Below, piece after piece: positions 18,852 through 27,500 of a stretch of DNA of 27,500 nt. The stretch comes from Symbiodinium natans (taxonomy: Eukaryota > Sar > Dinophyceae > Suessiales > Symbiodiniaceae), in NCBI GenBank assembly GCA_905221605.1, contig CAJNDS010001205.1, positions 1-27,500 on the forward strand, written 5' to 3'. Every line of letters begins with the position of its first letter. Within the stretch, counting starts at the first letter, position 1. The translations under genes and the position numbers were made by a program. Below the pieces are notes generated by a model. The model was not told the DNA's origin. It was given only the letters and a program-made list of their open reading frames with translations, and made no database searches.

Positions 18852-19026
18852 TCAAGAATACTCTTTTTCTGGGTAAGTGCACTCAGGCAGCCACGGATGC
18901 TTCAGAGCTTCCTTAGAGCTCATTCGCTTATCAGGATCAACGTGAAGAAGGGTTTGCAATGAAGTCAATGAAGTGATGGTCGTGAGTGCCAAGTCTGGCC
19001 TTCAAGTTGGTCATCAGGATGTTGAT
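18852..19026 (-). pseudogene. 3' fragment of a DYRK/CMGC-type protein kinase, frameshifted
   Basis: The minus strand encodes the end of a protein-kinase C-lobe. Positions 18956-18852 read QTLLHVDPDKRMSSKEALKH then PWLPECTYPEKEYS and a TGA stop. This is kinase subdomain XI, with its invariant Arg and the typical EALxHPWL ending. Directly upstream, 19026-18958 reads LKARLGTHDHHFIDFI, the expected preceding helix in DYRK-like kinases (G-T-x-D...F-x-D-F). The two parts are out of frame by one extra base (18957). A TTGCAG acceptor precedes the fragment at 19027. No upstream kinase exons are found; telomere-type DNA flanks both sides. It is most likely a gene remnant. Family placement within CMGC is by resemblance. 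Confidence 0.75.
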
Positions 19027-19079
19027 CTGCAATGGACCATCACCAACGAGGTACCTAGCCCTCCCTAAAGAACCCTACT

Positions 19080-19992
19080 GAAATCCTAAACCCTCTACCC
19101 TAATCCCTAAACCCTAAACCCCAAACCCTAAAACCTCAACCCAATCCCTGAAACAAAAGGGAGAAGGGCACACTCTCCGAGGAGGAGCCCATAGGCCATA
19201 GGCCCCCTACATCTTCGAACGGTGCCGTTTTTTGGCGAGGCTTCCGGCCGGGGTTTGCGGGGTAGGTTTGGGGGCCCAAGAAATGTTAAATTCAACAAAA
19301 TCTGTTATGGCTTTTATAAGGTTTATGTAGGAGATTAAGGGAAAAAGCAAAGAACCATGTGTTCAAACCTACCTCTGTTTAGGGTCTCGGCTCAGACCGT
19401 TGTCCAGGTCTTGTGACTCGGAGGGCCGGTGAGGAATTTAGGGTTTAGGGTTTAGGGTTTAGGGTTTAGGGTTTAGGGTTTAGGGTTTAGGGAAGCCCGG
19501 CCCGAAGCCCGAAACCCGAAACCCAAAAGCCTAAATGACGGATTGCATCCTGAAGCCTCCTGAGCCCCATAAACTTCCTAAACCCTAAACCCTAAACCCT
19601 AAACCCTAAACTTTAAACCCTAAACCCTAAACCCTAAACCCTAAACCCTAAACCCTAAACCCTAAACCCTAAACCCTAAACCCTAAACCATAACCCTAAA
19701 CCGTTTCGGAGTTAGGGTGATGCATGGATCTGGCTCCAAGGGCGGTGTTGAAAGCTCGGACGGGTATGAATGCCACGTACCCCAGCAACCCCTACCCTAA
19801 ACCCTACACCCTAAACCCGAAACTTTTGTTCATGAAGGGGGCCCGAAAACCAAAGGAAAATACACGTTGCACAGGTCGTCCCGCGAGGATGGCCCTTTTG
19901 AACCCAATGACACGTATGCCTCAGCAGGATCCCTTTAAACCCAAGAAGGTTTTAGGGTTTAGGGTTTAGGGTTTAGGGTTTAGGGTTTAGGG
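19080..19992. repeat. Telomere-type tracts in alternating orientation
   Basis: CCCTAAA at about 19080-19140, TTTAGGG at 19436-19492, a long CCCTAAA array at 19575-19705 and TTTAGGG at 19949-19992. Spacers 19145-19435 and 19710-19945 show no recognisable gene. Confidence 0.95.
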
Positions 19993-20021
19993 CTTAAGCC
20001 CAAACTTGAGACAAAAGTAAC

Positions 20022-20390
20022 CTAGGATTAAACAGGGTGACCTTTCGGGTTTAATGGGGCTTAGAAGGGACCTAAATCCTAAAAGAAAAAGGAATAGGGG
20101 CCTACTCTAGGTCCCAGTCACCCTAAACCCGAAACTCTTCCTCTATATAATACATATTATATATATATATATGTATTTGTATACATACCTAACAAAAGGA
20201 GATAAAGCCTACTCTAGGTCCTATCCACTCTAAACCCTAGACCCTACGTATACCCTCAACAAAAGGGGGAATAAGGACCTACGTCCTCTGGTCCTAGTCA
20301 CCCTAAACCTAGACCCGAAACCCTAAACCCTGAACACTGAACCCTAAACAAAAGGGAATAAGGGCCTACTCTGGATCCTAGCCAAGAACG
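20022..20390. repeat. Dispersed repeat family 4 plus direct repeats of its 3' part
   Basis: 20022-20125 carries GTAACCTAGGATTAAACAGG, a GGGGCTTAGAAGGGACC block and AAAAAGGAATAGGGGCCTAC. Its 3' part (AACAAAAGGGAATAAGGGCC, CTACTCTAGGTCCTAGTCACC) recurs in degenerate form near 20193, 20260 and 20347, interleaved with CCCTAAA variants. An (AT)n stretch lies at 20143-20172. Confidence 0.6.
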
Positions 20391-20774
20391 TCGCGAGTGT
20401 TGGGGCCCCTTCCACACGATGCCTCTTCAGCGTTCGAAGAAAGAACCTCAGCAACAAGACTAAGTAAGCCCCAAAAACACCCCGCAAACCCGAAACCCTA
20501 AACCCTGAACCCTAAACCCTAAACCCTCACCCCTAATTAAATCCTAAACGTGATATCGTAACCACATCCCTGCTTCGCGTACTATAGACTGCCAGAAATC
20601 TGCAGGACCTGTGCTTGGAGCTGGAGAAGTCTCCGGGCACTCAAGACAAGTTTGCATCAGGGCTTCGCGTTTCGGGTTTCGGGGTATGGGGTTGAGGCAG
20701 TCAGGAGGTCCATCCGGCTCATGTTACGAACCACTCCACCCCCTACCCGCTTTAAACCCTCAGCCCTCGACCCT

Positions 20775-20885
20775 CCCCATGTTCCCCCTTATACTCACAG
20801 CCCTTAATAGGGACTCTAGCACCCCCCCCATGATTGCCCATTCTGATCCCTATTCAGACTGCTAGGAAAAGGGGGAACATCCCAA
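20775..20885. mobile_element. Small inverted-repeat element, family 1, copy 2
   Basis: Starts CCCCATGTTCCCCCTTATAC and ends AAAAGGGGGAACATCCCAA, the same ends as 3185-3286. Internal CTGCTAG near the right end is also shared. Length is 111 bp with a C run inside. No coding capacity. Confidence 0.65.
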
Positions 20886-20929
20886 CCGAGAACCCTCAAC
20901 CCTCGAAACTCCGACTCAGGACCCGGGAG

Positions 20930-21090
20930 GAACCTAGGAATAAAAAGGCTACCCGTTTTTGGTTTTCAGGGGATTAGAAGGGAACCCCAACCCGAAAAAA
21001 AGGAAAAAAGGGCCTACCCTAAACCGTAAACCGTAAACCCTAAACCCTAAACCCTAAACCCTAAACCCTAAACCCTAAACCCTAAACCCC
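20930..21090. repeat. Repeat family 4 copy joined to a CCCTAAA array
   Basis: 20930-21018 aligns by eye with 20022-20125 (AACCTAGGA, GGGGATTAGAAGGGAACC, AAAAAAGGGCCTACC). A CCCTAAA array follows to 21090. Confidence 0.55.
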
Positions 21091-21539
21091 CGGTCCTAGG
21101 ACTCAGGAGGCGGCATAGCCAGAAGTCAGCTCGTAGGCTCGGAAAGAATGGAGAGATCGGCGTGGGGCCTTGGCGGAGTCCGATTTGGGTTTTAGGGTAA
21201 GGTCTGCTTGGGTTAGGGTTCATAGGGGTTAGGGTTATAAGGGTTCAGGGTTAAGTTTTTAGGGTTTAGGGTTTATGTGGCCCACGCACCCCCCCCCCCC
21301 CCCTTGCCATTCGAAGTATTGCAAGGGGCATATCAACGAAGTTATGCTAGGGCGCCCTGCACTCTACACCCTAAACCCTAGGGGGGGGGGGAGGAGTCTA
21401 CTTTCAATAACAAGTGCCCACTCCTAGGTTTTGGATGTGAAAGCCAACTTCCAAAAAAAAACGGGCTTTCAAGCTGCTGTGTTTCTCGCTCGGGGTGGTG
21501 TTGAATAGGCATTTAGGGAGTGTAGAGGCCTGTGGGTAT

Positions 21540-21685
21540 GGGCCTGATCTTCATCAACCGCCCCGGGTTTGGGTTCAGGGGTCTCAGGGTCTTGTGGTTT
21601 TGGGGTCTTAGGGTCTGAGGGTCTCAGGGTCTTGGGGTTTTGAGGTCTTGGGGTCTCAGCGTCTTGGGGTCATGGGCCTGTGTTC
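21540..21685. repeat. GGGTCTT/GGGTCTC variant repeat
   Basis: Irregular 7-8-bp units such as GGGTCTCA, GGGTCTTG and GGGGTTTT. This looks like a decayed or divergent TTTAGGG-like array. The stretch 21100-21540 holds C and G homopolymers near 21288 and 21382 and no gene. Confidence 0.7.
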
Positions 21686-21749
21686 TGGCTCCAGTGTTGA
21701 GGCCCCCGTCTGAGAACTCGGGAGCGACGGACGACCCTAGCTTTGGTAA

Positions 21750-22420
21750 GCCCTAAACCCTAAACCCTAAATCCTAAACCCTAAACCCTAAACCCTAAAC
21801 TCTAAACCCTAGGGTCTCAGCCCGACCTTGTAACCCAATGACACACCCGTATCCGATTCTCAGGTGACAAAAAAAGAACTACGAAAGGCCTAAACACCCC
21901 AAAAGCCTACGGTTTCTCAAACGTCTGCTGGGCTTGGGGTGGCAAGGTCTAGGGTTTAGGGTTTAAGGTTTAGGGTTTAGGGTTTAGGGTTTCGGGTTGA
22001 GGGTTTAGGGTTTAGAGTTAGGGGAGTTCACTTCTTGAAGGCTTCGTCTTGACGCCTCGGATGTTTTTTTTTCTACGGGGCCCAACAAGCCCTGCAAGCC
22101 CTGAACTGCCCGAATATAGGTGCCTAAATGCATAGAATTAGGTTGTGGGGGCGATTCTGGTATGCAGGGACCCTGAAGGAATACCACCAGTAATTATTCC
22201 GACCCTAAATCCTAAACCCTAAACCCTGAACCCTGAACCCTAATTCCTAAACCCTAAACCCTAAACCCTAAACCAACCTGAAGAATCAGCCAAGACACGG
22301 ATCGACCTCGGCCGGCCTCAGGCGGCAGGATCTAGCGGTGCCCGAACCGATGTAGAGCTATCCGCCGCATGCCCTGCAAATTTGGGGGTTTAGGGTTTAG
22401 GGTTTAGGGTTTAGGGTCTA
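21750..22420. repeat. Telomere-type tracts with short unique islands
   Basis: CCCTAAA at about 21750-21810, TTTAGGG at 21950-22015, CCCTAAA variants at 22202-22274 and TTTAGGG at 22385-22420. Islands of 100-180 bp between them have no recognisable gene. Confidence 0.9.
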
Positions 22421-22423
22421 GGT

Positions 22424-22775
22424 TCCCCCTTAGTTATAATATTAAACGGGGCTATAAGCGTATTAGTATTATGGGCCAGGCAATCATAGATTAGTTAAGG
22501 GCCCGTTCATGCTGTGTTAAAGGCCCCTCGAAAAGACTCCTTTGGGTAGTTGTCAAAATCAGAAGCAAAAAGGGACCATGATTTTGAAAACCACCCATAT
22601 TATAGTGGGGCGTTTACCTACAGCATTAAAGGGGGAAAAGAAAGGGCACATTTCATTAATCAAAATCATGCGTCATGTCTTCCTTATACTTTAATTATTC
22701 AAACTATATGCCGTTTTTGTAATTTTATTAATGAATCCCGGGGGCTGGAACTTCCTCTTTGCCCCTATTATGGGG
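22424..22775. other. AT-rich unique island
   Basis: This 350-bp segment is visibly richer in A and T than anything else in the window (for example TTATAATATTAAAC, CATTTCATTAATCAAAATCA, TAATTTTATTAATGAA). It is bounded on both sides by TTTAGGG tracts. A plus-strand frame is open through most of it but has no recognisable domain. The compositional shift suggests a different origin, possibly organellar, but no organelle gene is identified. Confidence 0.6.
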
Positions 22776-23352
22776 GTTTAGGGTTTAGGGTTTAACGTTT
22801 AGGGTTTAGGGTGTAGGGTTTTTGGGCTTGGGCTTTACATGGGGGTTCTGAGACACGCAGACGGTACATCGAAAACACCGTAACACCCGTAACACCCTAA
22901 ACAATCCTCCATATCCTGAGCCGTAAACGCCCTAAACCCTACACCCTGTACCCTAAACACCCCAAAGCCTATAAACCATTATCAACCCATTAACAAACAG
23001 CGCCTGCAAGTAAGAGCGCCCTAGTCTTCACGCTCAGGGCAACGCCGATGTCTGTCGCGGGAGTTTGTTGGCCATCAGGCGCACCTTCGGGAGCGACGGT
23101 TTAGGGTTTAGGGCTCCGAGGCTTTCGGATTGATACAAGGCTCGGTTCAGGGTTCAGGGTTTGGGGTTGAGGGTTAAGGGTTGAGGGTTTAGGGCTTAGG
23201 GTTTAGGATTTCGGGGTCAAGGGTTAGGGTCGAGGCTCGACGGTCGAGGTTGGGGCTTTATGGGGCTTGAGGGCTGACCGGGATTCGGAAGCCAGAACAT
23301 TGATTTCCAGACTCCAAACAACCGAAGCCCAACCGGTCATCGTGACCACACA
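22776..23352. repeat. Degenerate TTTAGGG units and unique spacer
   Basis: TTTAGGG units at about 22776-22815 and 23098-23115, with degenerate units (GGTTGAGGGTT, GGTTTGGGG) to about 23270. No gene is supported; a minus-strand open frame at 23258-23488 overlaps a mobile-element copy. Confidence 0.75.
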
Positions 23353-23465
23353 CTTGGTAGCCTAGGAACCATCTCAGAATGAGGGCACCCGTTTTGGGGC
23401 TGGTTACTTTATAAAGGAACCGTGAACCAAGAAAAGGGAAAAGGCTGCCACTGGGCTCATCAAGG
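23353..23465. mobile_element. Inverted-repeat element, family 2, copy 2
   Basis: Starts CTTGGTAGCCTAGGAACC and ends CCACTGGGCTCATCAAGG. Internal AGGGCACCCGTTTT and GGTTACTTTATAAAGGAACC align with the 18206-18328 copy. Length is 113 bp. Confidence 0.6.
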
Positions 23466-23499
23466 AAATGGCATGCACAGAGCCTCAACCCTAAAAGCC

Positions 23500-23800
23500 C
23501 TCAAGGCCCTAAGCCTAAACCCTAGATCCTAAACCCTGAACCCTGAACCCTAAACCCTAAACCCAAATCATGGAGCTCAAAAGAAAGCAGGCGAGGTGCC
23601 CGCACATCTGCTTGGACCATGTCCACCTCGAGGGTGTCGCATACCCCTGCCTTGGCTTAGGGTTTAGGGTTTTAGGGCTTTAGGGTTGTAAGGTTTTAAG
23701 GCTTTAAGGAATTAAGGCTTTGAGGCCTTAAGGTTTTAAGGTTATCAGGTTTTAATTAAGGTTTAGGGCTTAGGGTTTAGAAGGTTGAGGATTTACAGCT
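23500..23800. repeat. CCCTAAA units and an AAGGTTTT-type variant array
   Basis: CCCTAAA units at about 23515-23565. From about 23655 to 23780 the repeat drifts to TTTTAAGG and CTTTAAGG variants. A short open frame between them (23573-23655) is too short to judge. Confidence 0.75.
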
Positions 23801-23919
23801 TATAAAGTGCGTCTCAGATTTATCTATAGTAGGTGTGTACAACAGTACATAGCTTTCAGCCGGACACTAGTCTGCCTACTGACCGCGCCTGTCGTTCTGC
23901 GATCTCCAAGTCAACAAAG

Positions 23920-23920
<1 letters not shown>

Positions 23921-23977
<57 letters not shown>

Positions 23978-24089
23978 GTTTGTCTCTATCTCTCTCTCTC
24001 TCTCTCTCTCGCTCTCGCTCTCGCTCTCGCTCTCGCTCTCGCCCTCGCTCTCGCTCTCGCTATCTCTCTCTCTCTCTCTCTCTCTCGCT

Positions 24090-24121
<32 letters not shown>
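23921..24121. repeat. (CT)n microsatellite with internal (CTCTCG)n
   Basis: About 200 bp of CT dinucleotides, with a block of CTCTCG hexamers at 24008-24062. It produces artefactual Leu-Ser and Arg-Ser frames on the plus strand and Arg-Glu frames on the minus strand. Confidence 0.95.
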
Positions 24122-24123
<2 letters not shown>

Positions 24124-24296
24124 ATATGCCAAGGGTTCAGCGATGCTTTCAAGAGCCATGTAGAATGGTGTGTATGGTGTGTGGTGGAGAAAGTGGTAGT
24201 GTCGCCTCCTGCTCTGCTCTGCTGCTCCGTTCGGAGCTGCTTTTCACGCCACACACGTACACACACACACATTCCAACTGATTCTTGGCGCATTTC

Positions 24297-24624
24297 AGGA
24301 TTGGCCCTCCTGCTTCCTTTCTCCTGGCCCCTGCCACCTCCATATCCTGGACTTGCTCGAGGAACTGGAGCCGTAGTGGCTCCGGTCGAGGAGCCATCTA
24401 GGGGCCCCAGATGCGCTCGCGCAGCAGCTCGGTCTCGGACTCGGAGTACTCTGGAGATTCAGGAGTTTCGGGCGATGGAAACGCAAGGGCATGGCAAGGC
24501 GAAGGGAAAGGCATTCAGCAGATCCCAGCTGGATGTCCAGGGCACAGCAGAAGAACTTCGGATGTCCGAGGCACGGCCAAAGCACAATGGCTCCAAGGGA
24601 GAATCTAAAGTGACTGCGAGATGA
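24297..24624 (+). pseudogene. Possible plus-strand exon or gene remnant, unrecognised
   Basis: A CGCATTTCAG acceptor-like site at 24287-24296 precedes two overlapping open plus-strand frames. One encodes MRSRSSSVSDSEYSGDSG from 24411, an Arg/Ser-Asp-rich start. The other continues with basic, Lys/Ser-rich sequence to a TGA near 24624. GC content is high and no telomere-type repeat interrupts it. There is no domain to name, and the frame could shift through an unseen intron. Confidence 0.3.
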
Positions 24625-24807
24625 GAAGGGCGAGGTGGGCAAGAATCTCGACTACGAACATTGTGCACCATACTCGGTATCCATGGTCCATGAACATATA
24701 TATATATATCGAATCTGAAGTTTCACTTTATCTTCAGCACGAACAATATAAGGAAGATCATGAACATACACAACGCTGCACCCCAGAATTCGCTTGTGGC
24801 CAGTATT

Positions 24808-25047
24808 CTAAACTCTTGGCGTTTTGATGCCCTCGCATATAGTGTTGCAAAACGGTGAGGACCTTGCCGTCTTGCCAATTCTCGCTTGGGCTGCACGGTG
24901 CGTGGTCCAATCCATGAATTGATTTGTATTGTTTGCTCGAGGGCCGCTGTCTCTGATGAAGCGGTATCCCGCATCTCTAGGGCTTTGGTCAATGACCACC
25001 TTCTTCTCCACTTTTGGTTCACTTTTGCTTGAGTGGCCCAGTTCCGA
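24808..25047 (-). pseudogene. Possible minus-strand gene remnant, unrecognised
   Basis: An open minus-strand frame of about 75 codons has protein-like composition (PKVEKKVVIDQSPRDAGYRF, NTNQFMDWTTHRAAQARIG) and stops at 24808. It is bounded by a C run at 25056-25068. No domain is recognised. The adjoining 25070-25360 stretch has short open frames on both strands and no clear gene. Confidence 0.25.
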
Positions 25048-25369
25048 ATCTGCTTAACCCCCCCCCCCAACGCGGTCCATCATGTACGTTAGGCCAATCA
25101 GGGCTTACGAGTGTGACTTCCCCATTCGAAAAGCATTGGTATGACCTAGCACATGTCTATGGTCTCTTTGGCGACGATTCGATGGTTTTATTGCGACGCA
25201 AGTCTTGAAGATGTGCACATACATGGCCTCTTGATCTTCTCCTTCAGGTCTGCATTGTGTACGGCACTTGCGGTTCTTTGCGAAGACGCAATGGTTCCGG
25301 CGTGCCTTTTGTAGATCGAGGTCAGGCAAGATATCGGGGTTCAGGGTCTTAAGATTCACGCACTATGTT

Positions 25370-25700
25370 AGCGGTTTAGGGTTTGCGGTTTAGGGTTTAG
25401 GGCTTCGGGTTTAGGATTCAGGGTTTCTAGGGTTTAGGGTGTCCAAAGTGATCGGCATGCTACACTGGAGTGGGTTGGCACAATGTTTCAGCGACTGAGG
25501 TGTCAGGGTTTGGGGCTTGGGGTTGTGCAGGGTTCAGGGGTTTGGGGTTTAGGGTTCAGACACCCTAAATCGCCAGGTTTGGGGGGAACCCCAGTCCCTA
25601 AACCGTAAACCGTAAACCCCAAACCCTAGACCTTGAAGCCAAAAGCCTTCGGGTTCATGGTTCGGCTATAGGCTGTGGGGCTTGGGTTCTCAACTAAGTT
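25370..25700. repeat. Degenerate TTTAGGG units in both orientations
   Basis: TTTAGGG-type units at about 25371-25440 and 25505-25557, and CCCTAAA variants at about 25595-25632. No gene is seen. Confidence 0.8.
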
Positions 25701-25802
25701 GAAAAAACACACGCGTGTTGGATGCCTGCGTGTTTACGCGCGTTGCGCGTGTTAACTGGGTGTCCAGTTAACAGGTAGGCCGGCAGTTGCGAAATGAGTT
25801 TT

Positions 25803-26630
25803 CCCGGCCACCGAAAACGCATTTTGCAGCGTCGTTTTGGGTCTAGGTGTCAAGTCTGTCCGCATGCCGGTAGCACGTTCCGATCCCCAGAATGTGGGTT
25901 TTGGAGTTAGGTCTTAGGGTTGAGGGCTTAGGGCTTAGGGTTGACGGTCAGAGTCTGTGTGTGTTTCGAAGCTGCGAAAACGCATGCGGGTGGCATGTTC
26001 TGAGCCCCAGGGTTTAGGGAAGGGCTTAGGGTTTAGGGCTTAGGGTTTAGGGTTTAGGGCTTAGGGCTTAGGGTTTAGGGCTTAGGGGTTTAGGGTTTAG
26101 GGTTGAGGGTTCACGGTCAGAGTCTGTGCGTTTGTTGAAGCTGCGAAAACGCATGCGGGTAGCCCGTTCCGATTTATCAGGGTGTGGGGTCAGGGTTTAG
26201 GGCTTAGGCGGACAGTTTCCGGGGGGGCGTCCAAAACGCAATTGGCATCAAGAAGGTGCGTTTTGCAGGGCTTCCAAAACGGGTGGGTGGGGAATACGCT
26301 TTCCAGGCCTTCCGAAACGCATTTTGCTGGGTGGGAGGGGGGGGGGGGGGGTTTTCCCAGGGCTGCCAAAACCGAGGGCGGGGAGGGGGTGGGGGGGGGG
26401 GGGGGGGGAATGCGTTTTCCAGGCCTTCCAAAACGCATTTTGCTGGCCTCCGAAAACAGAGCAAGAAAATTGACCTTCTGAAAGCTGAAAGCATTCCCTT
26501 CGGCACATGCATTATAGATGGTCTCCAAATTCAAACGCCTCCCAACCATAAGCAAGATGAGTATGGAGCCGCCTCGAAATGGCATTCCTCTCCCAAGCCA
26601 GAGCCGTTTTGGTCCGAAAACGCATTCCTC
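25803..26630. repeat. AAAACGCA satellite-like cluster
   Basis: The octamer AAAACGCA or its complement occurs about nine times, at roughly 25815, 25977, 26147, 26233, 26261, 26310, 26412, 26430 and 26617. Two copies of a roughly 70-bp unit (CGGTCAGAGTCTGTG, GAAGCTGCGAAAACGCATGC, GGGT.GC.TGTTC) lie at 25941-26012 and 26110-26182; a diverged third begins near 25862. TTTAGGG-type spacers separate them. Palindromic pairs such as AATGCGTTTT...AAAACGCATT flank CCAGGCCTTCC near 26409-26439. Confidence 0.7.
26334..26408. repeat. Poly-G runs
   Basis: G runs of more than 10 bases at about 26336-26351 and 26390-26408, separated by the AAAACGCA-type repeat. They are prone to G-quadruplex formation and to sequencing or assembly error. 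Confidence 0.9.
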
Positions 26631-26744
26631 CTGCGTCGTTCGATCCTCTGCGTGTTTCTGCGTGTTGCTGCGTGTTGTGCCCCTGCGCGTGTTGAAACAA
26701 GCGCCATTTTTTTAGGTTCTCAAGACGCATGACACTTTCATAAA

Positions 26745-26850
26745 GCCCCCTGAGTTGTCCAGTAACGCAGGGGAACGAAAGGTTGACCTTTGGGATTTTA
26801 TGGGGATTAGAATTCCCCAAATAGGTTCAGGGTTGCCTACTCTATTACTA
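26745..26850. repeat. Repeat family 4, third copy (partial)
   Basis: GTTGACCTTTGGGATTTTAT, GGGGATTAGAA and GCCTACTCTA match blocks of 20022-20125 in the same order. A CTGCGTGTTK tandem decamer lies just upstream at 26648-26677. Confidence 0.45.
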
Positions 26851-26862
26851 TAAGCCCTATAT

Positions 26863-27500
26863 CCTAAACCCTAAACCCTAAACCCTAAACCCTAAACCCT
26901 GAACCCGCTACGTTGATGGAGATGAACCCCGTTTCAGACCCGATGCAGCGCTGGCCAGCCATGCGAATCGCTGGGAGGCGCTGATGCCTTGCGGGGGTTT
27001 AGGGCTTAGGGTTTAGGGTTTAGGGTTTAGGGCTTTGGGTTTAGGGTTTAGGGTTTAGGGTTTAGGGTTTGGGATTCCAGCGCCAAGAAAGCCTAACTCT
27101 AAATCCTAAACCCTACACCCCCTCAAGGTTTAGGATTCTTTTCGGGTTTAGGGTTTGGGGTTTAGGGTTTAGGGCTCTCAGACTGAAGTTGGCCACGGTG
27201 ACCTTTGCATTCGAAGAAGTCTTCCACTGTCGACAGGTAGAGGAAGGACTGGCGAAGACCGCGGCTGAAGCCCTAAACCCTAAACCCTAAACCCTAAACC
27301 CTAAACCCTAAACCCTAAACCCTAAACCCTAAACCCTAAACCTTACGGTCGAGGCATGCCCCTAAACTCTATAAGGTTGGAACCTTGGGCCCTTAGTGTG
27401 GTCGCTTGCCCTTGTTTAAAGGATCCGAAGTATTATGGGTTTGGGTTTAGGGTTTAGGGTTTAGGGTTTAGGGTTTAGGGTTTAGGGTTTAGGGTTTAGG
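26863..27500. repeat. Telomere-type tracts to the right window edge
   Basis: CCCTAAA at 26863-26905, TTTAGGG at about 26996-27070 and 27144-27172, CCCTAAA at about 27270-27345 and TTTAGGG from about 27441 to the window end. An island at 27180-27265 has a plus-strand open frame (LKLATVTFAFEEVFHCRQVE) that may be a gene scrap. Confidence 0.9.

Noticed and set aside
23807-24130. Plus-strand Leu-Ser / Arg-Ser repeat protein that could pass for an SR protein
   Set aside because: Its repeats come entirely from (CT)n and (CTCTCG)n microsatellite sequence; all frames are open in such DNA.
26190-26732. Gly- or Pro-rich proteins on both strands
   Set aside because: They are produced by poly-G runs and the AAAACGCA repeat; no start context or domain.
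27441-27500. True chromosome end at the right edge
   Set aside because: The TTTAGGG tract simply meets the window limit and is no longer than internal arrays; the sequence cannot show an end.

Overview
This is eukaryotic nuclear DNA, and I read it as a dinoflagellate genome, probably subtelomeric or otherwise rich in interstitial telomere repeats. Four things point that way. Dozens of TTTAGGG/CCCTAAA tracts occur in both orientations. Two long genes lie head-to-tail on one strand, each with a pyrimidine-rich AG acceptor just before its start codon, as expected for spliced-leader (SL) trans-splicing. Several introns can only be placed with non-canonical GC-AG ends inside short direct repeats. 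A 13-base match to the 3' half of the dinoflagellate SL lies inside an LTR. No species can be named from the sequence alone.

Layout. 1-1770: the 5' end of an LTR retrotransposon on the minus strand, with a gag-like ORF running off the left edge, a leader with a 42-bp duplication, a possible primer-binding site and a complete 463-bp LTR with 7-bp terminal inverted repeats. 1771-4525: telomere-type tracts, a small inverted-repeat element and a 44-45-bp tandem repeat. 4526-8701: a three-exon minus-strand gene of about 1225 aa with an N-terminal CxxC...CxxC pair and a long helical part, not recognised. 8702-9147: a spacer with GTTAAC-rich repeats. 9148-14086: a five-exon minus-strand gene of about 1486 aa, with an RNase H-like core resembling hAT transposases joined to an HMG-box-like domain.

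14150-27500: a mosaic of telomere-type tracts, three families of short inverted-repeat elements, other dispersed repeats, microsatellites, an AT-rich island, a satellite-like cluster and short gene-like fragments. The clearest fragment is the frameshifted 3' end of a DYRK/CMGC-type protein kinase at 18852-19026.

How the parts relate. Gene exons were joined only where splice sites and reading phase agreed, and all joins are in phase; transcripts were not available. Both genes and their introns are invaded by TTTAGGG-type DNA. Related GTTAAC repeats lie at about 3.6, 9.0 and 14.4 kb, so they bracket the two genes at nearly equal spacing (about 5.3-5.4 kb). This suggests each gene sits in a repeat-bounded block. 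Whether the larger gene is an active transposase or a multicopy domesticated relative cannot be told here.
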